From positions 1-64,000 of the forward strand of contig NZ_BAHD01000007.1 in the NCBI RefSeq assembly GCF_000298215.1: 64,000 bases of DNA. The letters are read 5' to 3'. A model generated the notes under the pieces. It saw only the letters and a list, made by a program, of their open reading frames with translations, ran no database searches and was not told where the DNA came from. Source of the DNA: Kineosphaera limosa NBRC 100340. GTDB lineage: Bacteria; Actinomycetota; Actinomycetes; Actinomycetales; Dermatophilaceae. Made by a program: the position numbers and the translations under genes. Numbering within the stretch: the first letter of the stretch is position 1; every line of letters starts with the position of its first letter. Positions 10,272 through 19,339 of this stretch are shown here, piece after piece.

Positions 10272-11073
10272 TCGCTGCCCGCCGGCCACCGAGGCCTCGC
10301 AGGAGTCGGTGACGCGGGTGCGGGTGCGGCGCGGAGCGGGCGGACGGGCCTGGGTGGACACCCGATCCGGGCTGCTCGTGCCGCGCATCGTGCCTGGCGA
10401 CCCCCCGTCGGGGGACACCACCTGCAGCGCACACGTCGTGCTGGTTGCGGCGGGTGCCCTGCTGCTGGCCGGCGACGACCTGGCGCTGGAGGTGGAGGTC
10501 GAGGCGGGGGTGCGGCTGCGGCTCACCGAGGTGGCAGCGACCGTGGCCTACGACGGTCGCGGCGAGCGGGCCTCGTGGCGGGCGCGGCTGAGGGTGGCCG
10601 CGGGTGCCGAACTGGTCTGGGATGGTGCGCCGTTCGTCGTCTCCGACGGCGCGGATGTCGACCGCGCGCTGCACGCCGACGTCGCCGCCGGGGGCCGCCT
10701 GACCCTGCGCGACACTCTCGTGCTGGGTCGCTACGGCGAGCGCGGCGGTGCCCTGCGGTCGCGGACCCGCCTCAGCTACGGCGGGGCTCCCGTGCTGGCC
10801 GAAGACCTGGACCTGGCGGAACGACCCGCCGAGCCGGACGACCTCGGCCCCTCGGCCGGGGCTCGAGCGAATCCCGGCGATCTACCGGGCATCCTTCGAG
10901 GCGTTCGCGTCATCGACCAGCGGGTCACGCTTGGCCCTGCCGTGGATCCTGTCGCGCCGCCCTCGGCCGCTGCCACGGGCGCGCTGAGCACCCCCCTGCT
11001 CGTGCCCGGAGGGCAGGGTCACCTCACCCGGTGGCTCGGCGCCCAGGCCCACGAGTCCGGGTTGAATTGCTGA
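10249..11073 (+). CDS. ureD: Urease accessory protein UreD/UreH
   Basis: 274 residues from ATG 10249, which overlaps ureG by 23 bp. The frame is open further upstream, but that sequence is an out-of-frame shadow of ureG. The UreD core is recognisable in [39 protein letters not shown] and [13 protein letters not shown]. UreD is the scaffold that binds apo-urease and recruits UreF and UreG. It is the last gene of the operon and is followed 10 bp later by a convergent gene. Confidence 0.9.
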   Translation: MVSSTVTDRCPPATEASQESVTRVRVRRGAGGRAWVDTRSGLLVPRIVPGDPPSGDTTCSAHVVLVAAGALLLAGDDLALEVEVEAGVRLRLTEVAATVAYDGRGERASWRARLRVAAGAELVWDGAPFVVSDGADVDRALHADVAAGGRLTLRDTLVLGRYGERGGALRSRTRLSYGGAPVLAEDLDLAERPAEPDDLGPSAGARANPGDLPGILRGVRVIDQRVTLGPAVDPVAPPSAAATGALSTPLLVPGGQGHLTRWLGAQAHESGLNC

Positions 11074-11083
11074 CTGGTGCCGC

Positions 11084-11962
11084 TCAGAGGCGGGCTCGCC
11101 GCTGCCGCGCGACGGCCGGGTCGGACAGCGCCCAGCGGACCAGGCCCGCAGAGGCGATGCCGAGCGGTCGGCCGAGCGCGGGCCGAGCCCGCAACCCGAG
11201 TTCGGCGCGCGCCCAGTCGGGCAGGTCCGCGACGGCTCCGGCGGCCAGCATCGCGTACCCCGGCCGCGCCGACCACGGCAGCGGCGGCTCACGCAGCAGA
11301 AACGCGGCCGCCTCGCGGGCCGCGCAGGTGGCCTGTAGCTCCGGGCGGTACTGCGCCAAGGTCGCACGCAGTTCGGCGAGCGTCGTGGGCGGGTCGAGCA
11401 CGCCCAGGGCCGCGGCGCTCCGCCCCGACTGCTCCACATAGCGGTCGCACTCGGCGGCGGTGAGTCGCCCGGGCCCGTAGGCCTGGAAGCAGGAGAGAAA
11501 GCTGTCGGCCTCGGCGGCGTGCACCCAGGCCAGCAGGTGTGGATCGCTGGCCCGGTAGGTGCGCCCGTCCTGGGCGCGCCCGCGCACCCGCTCGTGCACC
11601 GCCCGCACGTGGGCGATGGCCGCTTCTGCGTTGCTGACCGTAGAAAACGTCGTCGTCGCGATGAAGCGACTGGTGCGCTGCAGCCGGCCCCACGGATCGG
11701 ACTTGTACCCGGAGTGCCCGGCCACCCCGGCCATCGCCAGCGGATGCAACGACTGCAGCAGCAACGCCCGGATGCCGCCGACGAACATCGAGGCGTCGGC
11801 GTGCACCCGCCACACCGGGTCGTCGGGGGTGAACCAGCGCGGCCCGCTGGCCCCCCAGATCTTGGCCGCCTCGGCATCCGCGTCGTCGCCGGCCACCCGC
11901 GAGCGCAGCGCGTGGGCGAGCCGCACCCGCACGGGTGCCAGAGCACTCGTCCTTCGAAACAC
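11084..11962 (-). CDS. Oxygenase MpaB/DUF2236 family protein
   Basis: 292 residues. The segment IRALLLQSLHPLAMAGVAGHS, followed by DPWGRLQRTSRFIATTTF and by WVHAAEADSFL, matches the DUF2236 family. This family includes the latex oxygenase RoxB/Lcp-type haem proteins and fungal MpaB. Conserved His residues in SLHPLA and GHS are candidate haem or metal ligands. The substrate of bacterial members like this one is not known. It is transcribed towards ureD and its start lies 87 bp from amtB in a divergent arrangement. Confidence 0.82.
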   Translation of the reverse strand: MFRRTSALAPVRVRLAHALRSRVAGDDADAEAAKIWGASGPRWFTPDDPVWRVHADASMFVGGIRALLLQSLHPLAMAGVAGHSGYKSDPWGRLQRTSRFIATTTFSTVSNAEAAIAHVRAVHERVRGRAQDGRTYRASDPHLLAWVHAAEADSFLSCFQAYGPGRLTAAECDRYVEQSGRSAAALGVLDPPTTLAELRATLAQYRPELQATCAAREAAAFLLREPPLPWSARPGYAMLAAGAVADLPDWARAELGLRARPALGRPLGIASAGLVRWALSDPAVARQRRARL

Positions 11963-11988
11963 ACCGTTTACAACGCGGGCCGACCCGT

Positions 11989-12026
11989 TGACGTGCCCGT
12001 AACGCGTGGAGTCAGGCGGCGAAACC
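11989..12026 (+). promoter_or_regulatory. Probable GlnR-type binding region upstream of amtB
   Basis: Four pentamers TTGAC (11989), GTAAC (12000), AGTCA (12011) and GAAAC (12022) sit exactly 11 bp apart, ending 22 bp before the amtB ATG. Two of the four fit the actinobacterial GlnR half-site consensus (GTNAC/GAAAC with 6-bp spacers) and TTGAC fits partly. amtB-glnK-glnD is the classical GlnR target, so context supports the call. The third block is poor. Confidence 0.4.
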
Positions 12027-12048
12027 TGGCGCGCGGACGCTAGCGGAC

Positions 12049-13745
<1,697 letters not shown>

Positions 13746-13880
13746 CGCCCCCGACGGCAGCCGCCGCGCTGCTGGAGCTCTCACCCCTCATCGCCCGGGG
13801 TGCTGGTTCGCCCTCGGCGAGCCGGCACCCCGGGCCCAAGCGCTCATCGGGCTGCGCAGACCAGGTGTTTCGCAGACCGG

Positions 13881-13928
13881 TGCCTCACCCAGTGCTTCGC
13901 CCAATGCCTCACCCAGAGCCTCACCCAG
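13881..13928 (+). repeat. Four 12-bp tandem repeats in the glnK-glnD gap
   Basis: Consecutive 12-bp units beginning at 13881, 13893, 13905 and 13917 share the pattern TGCCTCACCCAG with one to three changes. They end 29 bp before the glnD start. They lie in the 212-bp non-coding gap between glnK and glnD and may affect spacing or mRNA structure there. No other feature was seen in the gap. Confidence 0.75.
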
Positions 13929-13957
13929 CGCGCCAGCCGACGAAGGGACCACACGAC

Positions 13958-16336
13958 ATGAAAGCCCCCGACAGCGCACCGGCTCGACTTGTGGTTGGGC
14001 TCCCCGGGGGCCCTGGCGACCTGCGCAAGATGCGCACCGACGCCGCGAGCCTGCGCGCCTTCACCGAGTTGGGCGCCGGAGCGCGCCGGCGCGACGCGAT
14101 CGCCTCGGTCACCGGCTCCTGGCTGCAGCGGGCGTGGCTGGGGGCGCAGACGCCCCGCGATGGCGTCGCCCTGGCCGCTGTCGGCAGCCTGGCCCGCGCG
14201 GACAGCGGCCCCGCCTCCGATCTCGACCTCGTGCTGCTGCACGACGGACGCCGGTCGGCCGCCGAGCTCGCCCAGATCGCTGAGCAACACTGGTATCCGC
14301 TGTGGGACTCCGGGGTGCGCTTGGACCACAGCGTGCGCACCCTCGCCGAATGCCGCGCGGTCGCCGGAGCCGACCTGGTGGCCGCCGTCGGGCTGCTCGA
14401 CCTGAGGATGATCGCCGGTGACGCCGACCTGGTCGCCGGGGTTCGTTCGAGCGTCGCGTACGACTGGCGCGCCAACGCGCGCAAGCGTCTGCCCGAACTG
14501 CTGGAGGCCGTGCGGGAGCGACACGAGCGCTACGGCGAGTTGGCGCACCTCATCGAGCCCGACCTCAAGGAGGCCCGCGGGGGGCTACGCGACCTGACGA
14601 TCATCCGGGCGTTGGCGGCGGCCTGGCTCGCGGACCGTCCGCGCGGCCAGGTCGACGAGGCCTACCAGCGGCTGCTCGACGCGCGCGACGCGTTGCACCT
14701 GGTGACCGGCCGCGGCCGGGAGCGGCTCGTGCAGCAGGAGCACGATGCCGTCGCCGCGCTGCTGGGTTACCGCGACGCCGACCTCATGCTCAAGGATGTG
14801 GCCGACGCGGGACGCGCGATCGCGCACGCCCTGGACTCCACGACCCGGCGGGCCGGGCAGAGCCAACGGGCTCGCGCACTGCGGATCGGTCCGCGCAAAC
14901 CGGCACTGACCCCGTTGGGGCACGGGCTGTCCAGCCACGACGGGGAGGTCGTACTCGGCCCCCGCACCGACCCTGGCGCCGACCCGCTGCTCATTCTGCG
15001 GGCCGCCCGGGCGGCCGCGTCCGCGCAACTACCGATCGGGCCGACAACCCTGGAGAACCTCGTCGAGAACGTGCCGCATCTGCCCAAGCCGTGGCCGCCG
15101 AACGCCCGCGACCTGTTCGGCGAACTGCTCGCCTCCGGCGAGGGGCTCGTCGGGGTCTGGGAGAGCCTGACCCTGGCCGGGGTCATCGAGCAGTGGATTC
15201 CGGCGTGGTCGACGATCCGCAGCCTGCCGCAGCACAATCCGGTGCACCGACACACGGTCGACCGGCACAGCCTGGAGGCCGTGGTGCACGCCCGACGGCT
15301 GCTGGCCGATGTGCGGCGCCCCGACGTGCTGCTGCTCGCCTGCCTGCTGCACGACCTGGGCAAGGCCTTCGGCGCCGAAGACCACGCCGCGATCGGGGCG
15401 GAGCCGGCCGAGCAGGCGGTGCTCGCCCTGGGCTACGAACCGCAGCAGGCGAAACTGGTCGCACTGCTGGTGCGCCACCACCTCACGCTCGTCGACCTGG
15501 CGACCCGCCGCGACCCCGACGACCCGCGCACCCCGGAGCTGCTCTGCGCGGCCGTGGACAACGACCTGGACACCCTGGAGCTGCTGCGCGCCCTCACGGA
15601 GGCCGATGCGCGCGCGGCCGGGCCAGCGGCGTGGAGTTCGTGGCGGTCCCGGCTGGTCGACGATCTGGTGACGGCGGCGCGGGCCCGGTTGGCGCCGGGT
15701 GCTCCCGCGCTCGATTCGGCCGAATCGTCCGTCCAGATCCCCGGGCACGTGCGCGTCGCCGCTCAGCGGCTGGGGGTGCAGGTGCGGGTGGAAGACCACG
15801 GGGACGGCCAGCTGGTTGAGGTCGTGGCGCCCGACCGGGTCGGCCTGTTCGCCGACACCGCAGGGGTCCTGGCCGCCCACGGCCTGTCGGTTCGACGGGC
15901 CCGGCTGAGCACCGATGACGGAATCGCCATCGACCACTGGCACGTGGAGTCGCCCTCGGGGGCGCGCGCCGATCGGGAGGCGTTGGAGCGCGCGATGCTA
16001 CGGCTGCGTTCCGGCGACCGCCGCGGCCTGGCGCCGCTGAGCCGGCGGCCGGTGCCGGTGCCCGACGCACCCGTGACCCGGGCGTTGCTCGTGCCCGACG
16101 CCGCCGCCGACGCCACCGTGCTCGAGCTGCGGGCCACCGACCGCCCCGGCCTGCTGCACGACGTCGGGCGGTGCCTCGCGCAACTCACGGTGAGCGTCCG
16201 CAGCGCGCACGTGGCCACCTACTGCGGCCAGGCAGTCGACACCGTCTACCTCACCGAACCCGACGGCAGCCAACTGGCTCCCGCCCGGGTGGCCCAAGTG
16301 ATCCGCTCCCTCATCGACGCCGCCACCACCCCCTGA
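13958..16336 (+). CDS. glnD: PII nucleotidylyltransferase / nucleotidyl-removing enzyme GlnD
   Basis: 792 residues from ATG 13958, preceded by GAAGGGA; the longer open frame to 13865 reads through the 12-bp repeats and is unlikely. Domain order is classical. A nucleotidyltransferase domain near residues 75-100 has GSLARADSGPASDLDLVLL. A helical region leads to an HD domain near 460 (LLACLLHDLGKAFGAEDH). Two ACT domains begin near 616 (VVAPDRVGLFADTAGVL) and 720 (LRATDRPGLLHDVGRCL). It modifies GlnK Tyr51 when nitrogen is scarce and removes the group when glutamine is plentiful. It lacks the long N-terminal extension of enterobacterial GlnD. Confidence 0.95.
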   Translation: MKAPDSAPARLVVGLPGGPGDLRKMRTDAASLRAFTELGAGARRRDAIASVTGSWLQRAWLGAQTPRDGVALAAVGSLARADSGPASDLDLVLLHDGRRSAAELAQIAEQHWYPLWDSGVRLDHSVRTLAECRAVAGADLVAAVGLLDLRMIAGDADLVAGVRSSVAYDWRANARKRLPELLEAVRERHERYGELAHLIEPDLKEARGGLRDLTIIRALAAAWLADRPRGQVDEAYQRLLDARDALHLVTGRGRERLVQQEHDAVAALLGYRDADLMLKDVADAGRAIAHALDSTTRRAGQSQRARALRIGPRKPALTPLGHGLSSHDGEVVLGPRTDPGADPLLILRAARAAASAQLPIGPTTLENLVENVPHLPKPWPPNARDLFGELLASGEGLVGVWESLTLAGVIEQWIPAWSTIRSLPQHNPVHRHTVDRHSLEAVVHARRLLADVRRPDVLLLACLLHDLGKAFGAEDHAAIGAEPAEQAVLALGYEPQQAKLVALLVRHHLTLVDLATRRDPDDPRTPELLCAAVDNDLDTLELLRALTEADARAAGPAAWSSWRSRLVDDLVTAARARLAPGAPALDSAESSVQIPGHVRVAAQRLGVQVRVEDHGDGQLVEVVAPDRVGLFADTAGVLAAHGLSVRRARLSTDDGIAIDHWHVESPSGARADREALERAMLRLRSGDRRGLAPLSRRPVPVPDAPVTRALLVPDAAADATVLELRATDRPGLLHDVGRCLAQLTVSVRSAHVATYCGQAVDTVYLTEPDGSQLAPARVAQVIRSLIDAATTP

Positions 16337-16345
16337 CGCTCCGCC

Positions 16346-16381
16346 CCGGCCGATACCTGACCCACCCGACGGCTCGGCCGG
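16346..16381. terminator. Possible bidirectional terminator between glnD and ROK gene
   Basis: An 8-bp perfect inverted repeat CCGGCCGA/TCGGCCGG (16346-16353 and 16374-16381) spans the gap between two convergent genes. The loop is about 20 bases and there is no T-tract. GC-rich hairpins without T-tracts are common in actinobacteria, but this remains a position-based guess. Confidence 0.35.
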
Positions 16382-16391
16382 AGCGGGAGGC

Positions 16392-17762
16392 TCAGTCGGC
16401 GGTGGACTTGACCCAGCGGGCCGGGTTGGCGATGAGGGTCTGCAACTCGGCCAGGGCGGCGCCGTGCGCCCCGGCCACATCGGAGTCGGCAACGCCGCGG
16501 GCGATGACGATGCGCGGCGGGCTCCAGGCCGAGCCCAGCACGCGGGTGGCCAGGCGGGCGGTGAGGTCGTCCTTGATATACGCGCCGAGGGCGCCCAGAT
16601 GCCCGCCGAGGACGATCGTGGGGATGTCGACGACATTGACCACCCCGCCCAGGGCGACACTCAGCGCCCAGGAGGCCCGTTGCAACACGGCCTCCGCGCG
16701 CTCGTCACCGCTCTTGGCGCTGGCCACGAGGGCGGCGACGGCCTCCCGGGGAGTCCACGCCGTGGACCCCGGCGTGGACCCCGGCGTGGACCCCGGCGTG
16801 GACCCCGCGGTGGCGGGCGCCGGGCTGATCGCCTCGGCCTCGCGCCGCAGGGCATCCCCGCCGACGTACTGCTCCAGGCAGCCGGTGGACCCGCACCGGC
16901 ACGCCGGACCGTTCGGGTCCACGCACACGTGCCCGATCTCCCCGGCCAGGCCGCTGCGTCCCGCCGCCAGCGTGCCGTCGGTCACCAGCGCGCCACCGAC
17001 GCCGACCTCGCCGGCCAGGTAGACGAAGTCGGCCAGGTCCCCGCTGCGGCCGGGGCGGTTCTGGGCGACGGTGAGCGCGGCGAAGTCGGCTTCGTTGCCC
17101 ATCCGCACGCCCAGATGCACCGGCTGACCGCTCATGCCTTTGGCCGGCATCGGCAGCAGCAGCGGCCCCGCCTCGACCTGCGACCAGCCGAGGTTGGGCG
17201 CCCGCATGAGGCGCCCAGTGCCGGCCACGACGATGCCCGGCAGCGCCAACCCCGCGCCGACCACGCGGGTGCTGCGGGGGAGTTTGCCCAGGATCTGCCG
17301 GGCCAGATCGCCCAGATCGCCGAGGACCGCCAGCGGATTGGAACCGACGAACTGGCCGTTCTGCCGCCGCGTCGCCAGCACCTGCCCGGCGAGATCGACC
17401 GCTACCGCGGCGATGAACTCGGTGTTGACCTGAAGGCCGAGCGCCACGATCTTGCCGCGCGAGGGCACCAGGGGTGTGGCCGGCCGGCCGGGCCCGCTGC
17501 CGACCTGGGGGGCCAACTCGTTGACGAAGCCGGCGTGCACCAGGTCGTCGACCAGGCGGGAGACCGTCGATCGGGTCATCGACGTGGAGTGCGCGACCTG
17601 GGCGCGCGAGGGCGGCTCGTGGGCGGCGACGATCCGCTGGAGCACGAGGCGGAGGTTGTTGTCCCGCAGCGACGACTGGCGGGCGCCGGCGGGCCCGATC
17701 GTGGCCACGCGCTGCGGTGTCCGAGGACGGGGAAGCGACATTCGGTCACGATACTCGCGCAC
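16392..17762 (-). CDS. ROK family transcriptional regulator (NagC/XylR type)
   Basis: Up to 456 residues (GTG at 17762; ATG at 17741 gives MSLPRPRTPQ and is equally plausible). A winged helix at about residues 35-95 (SRAQVAHSTSMTRSTVSRLV) is followed by a ROK sugar-kinase-like domain with GAGLALPGIV, GGALVTDGTLAAGRSGLAGE and the zinc motif ACRCGSTGCLEQYV. About 30 residues before the ROK C-terminal helices carry four GSTP units encoded by a 12-bp tandem repeat. ROK regulators repress sugar uptake or catabolism genes and respond to sugars. No sugar operon lies beside it, so its target is not evident. Confidence 0.9.
   Translation of the reverse strand: MREYRDRMSLPRPRTPQRVATIGPAGARQSSLRDNNLRLVLQRIVAAHEPPSRAQVAHSTSMTRSTVSRLVDDLVHAGFVNELAPQVGSGPGRPATPLVPSRGKIVALGLQVNTEFIAAVAVDLAGQVLATRRQNGQFVGSNPLAVLGDLGDLARQILGKLPRSTRVVGAGLALPGIVVAGTGRLMRAPNLGWSQVEAGPLLLPMPAKGMSGQPVHLGVRMGNEADFAALTVAQNRPGRSGDLADFVYLAGEVGVGGALVTDGTLAAGRSGLAGEIGHVCVDPNGPACRCGSTGCLEQYVGGDALRREAEAISPAPATAGSTPGSTPGSTPGSTAWTPREAVAALVASAKSGDERAEAVLQRASWALSVALGGVVNVVDIPTIVLGGHLGALGAYIKDDLTARLATRVLGSAWSPPRIVIARGVADSDVAGAHGAALAELQTLIANPARWVKSTAD
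16762..16809. repeat. Four 12-bp tandem repeats inside the ROK gene
   Basis: The unit GTGGACCCCGGC occurs at 16762, 16774, 16786 and 16798 (last copy ends CG instead of GC). On the coding strand it gives Gly-Ser-Thr-Pro repeats, a flexible insertion in the ROK protein. Because the unit is a multiple of three, copy-number change would keep the frame. Confidence 0.85.
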
Positions 17763-17844
17763 GGTTCGATAATCGGGGCAAAATGTCGAACTGCAACAAA
17801 AGTCGCGCAGGTCGAGCGCCTACGCCGGGTGCCTACGCTGTCGT

Positions 17845-18240
17845 TCAGGTGTTCGATCCGTCGGTCCGATGCAGGCCGGTGCCGCCGGGCAGCGGGCCCA
17901 ACATCGCCTCCGCTGCATCGGCCAGAGCGGGCAGGTCTGCGCGGCGGGTGCGGATGGCCACCCCACGGTTGTCGCGGCGCAGCGTGGTGCCCTCCGCGCG
18001 CCAGTGCGCCACCGCCTCGTCCAGCAGGTGCACCGGCAGGGTGCCCGCCGCGTTCGTCACCCGCCACCAGGGCAGTTGCGCCGCACCGGGCTCCGGTCCG
18101 GCCGCCATGATCGCGCCGACCTGGCGCGGACCCACGCCCAGCAGCTCGGCGACGTCGCCGTAGGAGACCACGCGCCCCGGCGGCACCAGCGCCACCACGG
18201 CGGCCACCGCGCGCCTAAGCCACGCGGCGTCGGCCCTCAC
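17845..18240 (-). CDS. Alkyltransferase-like (ATL) DNA repair protein, MGMT fold
   Basis: 131 residues matching the C-terminal DNA-binding fold of O6-alkylguanine transferases: PPGRVVSYGDVAELLGVGPRQVGAIM followed by LPWWRVTNAAGTL. In active MGMT/Ogt the corresponding motif is PCHRV with a nucleophilic Cys. Here the Cys is Trp, as in alkyltransferase-like proteins, which bind bulky O6-alkylguanines and hand them to nucleotide excision repair. The His after it is also Trp. The stop of the upstream dehydrogenase overlaps its start by 4 bp, so the two are probably co-transcribed. Confidence 0.88.
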   Translation of the reverse strand: MRADAAWLRRAVAAVVALVPPGRVVSYGDVAELLGVGPRQVGAIMAAGPEPGAAQLPWWRVTNAAGTLPVHLLDEAVAHWRAEGTTLRRDNRGVAIRTRRADLPALADAAEAMLGPLPGGTGLHRTDGSNT

Positions 18241-19103
18241 TCCTGCGAGTAGTCATAGAAGCCCTTGCCGCTCTTGCGGCCCAGCTCACCGCGCTCGATG
18301 TAGCCGTCGAGCAATTCGATGGTGTTGGTGGGCAGTCCGGGCCGCTCATCCATGTAGTGCAGCTCGATGTCGCGTACGACATCCAGACCGACCTTGTCCA
18401 TGAGCTGGAACGGACCCCAGTCCATGCCGAAGTTGATCATCCACATCTGGTCGATGTCTTGGGGCGTGCTCACGCCGTCGGCGACGACCGAAAGGCATTC
18501 GCGCTTGATGGCCGCCCAGATGCGATTGAAGATGAAACCCGTCGACTTCTTGGCGGCGATAAAGCCGAAGACGCCGTGCTTGGCCAGCTCCTCTTTCAAG
18601 AAGGGTAGAATCGCCTCGTCCGTGTGCCCGCTGCTCATGAGGTCGGCGGCGGGCAACTCCGGCGGCTGGTAGAAGTGCACATTGCACACCCGCTCGGGGC
18701 GCTGCACCTGGCCGATGATCTCCTCGCTGGCATAAGAGGAGGAGTTGGTCGCCAGAATGGCGTCGTCGTCGGCGATCTTGTCCAGTTCGCCGAAGAGCGA
18801 GATCTTCAGGTCCTTCTTCTCCGGGACGGCCTCGACGACGAGCCAGGCGCCGGGTACCGCATCGGCGATGTCGTCGTACAGCTCGATGGTGCCTACGCTG
18901 CCGTCGTCGATCGTCTCGATGACGCTCGCTAGGTTCTCCTCGACGTAGGTCTTGGCGTCCTGCCGCACCTGCGGAATCTTGTCGACGATGCGGACCACCC
19001 CGCCGCGGTTGGCCATCATCAGGGCGATTTTGCGGCCCAAGGTGCCCCCGCCGATGACGGTGACGGGGCGGGACTCGGTGTTCGTCGGCATCGTGAACGA
19101 CAT
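18237..19103 (-). CDS. 3-hydroxyacyl-CoA dehydrogenase family protein
   Basis: 288 residues from ATG 19103, preceded by a good GGAAGG; the open frame upstream (to 19184) has no support. The NAD-binding Rossmann motif VIGGGTLGRKIALMM lies near residue 15, and LVVEAVPEKKDLKISLF and TNSSS mark the family. The C-terminal dimerisation domain (GFIFNRIWAAIKRE, ending LGRKSGKGFYDY) is complete. Family members oxidise 3-hydroxyacyl-CoA, for example 3-hydroxybutyryl-CoA, in fatty acid or butyrate metabolism. The residue before the usual catalytic His reads CNVHFYQPPEL rather than the common HFFNP, a modest deviation. Confidence 0.88.
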   Translation of the reverse strand: MSFTMPTNTESRPVTVIGGGTLGRKIALMMANRGGVVRIVDKIPQVRQDAKTYVEENLASVIETIDDGSVGTIELYDDIADAVPGAWLVVEAVPEKKDLKISLFGELDKIADDDAILATNSSSYASEEIIGQVQRPERVCNVHFYQPPELPAADLMSSGHTDEAILPFLKEELAKHGVFGFIAAKKSTGFIFNRIWAAIKRECLSVVADGVSTPQDIDQMWMINFGMDWGPFQLMDKVGLDVVRDIELHYMDERPGLPTNTIELLDGYIERGELGRKSGKGFYDYSQE

Positions 19104-19339
19104 GGTGGCTGACCTTCCGAAGCGTGCGTCAGGCCGGCAGGCGCGACGCGAGGTGGATCGACTGCCTCCAATAGTGGTGCGCACCCGGTGCTCCTCGCGG
19201 CCGATTGGGGAATCGACCAGCGGGCGACACCCCGAGCGAGGCTGTGCGTGAGGCCTCGAGCGGGGCTCTGAGCAGCGACTGCGGCGTCGCGACGGTGGGC
19301 ACGACGGGCCCCTGACGGCAGACCGGATAACCTGGGTCG

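Noticed and set aside
13788-13979. Minus-strand frame with LGEA repeats
   Set aside because: It is simply the reverse reading of the 12-bp repeats before glnD.
16464-18110. 548-codon plus-strand frame opposite the ROK and ATL genes
   Set aside because: Low-complexity Arg/Gly/Ala shadow; both minus-strand genes have clear families and starts.
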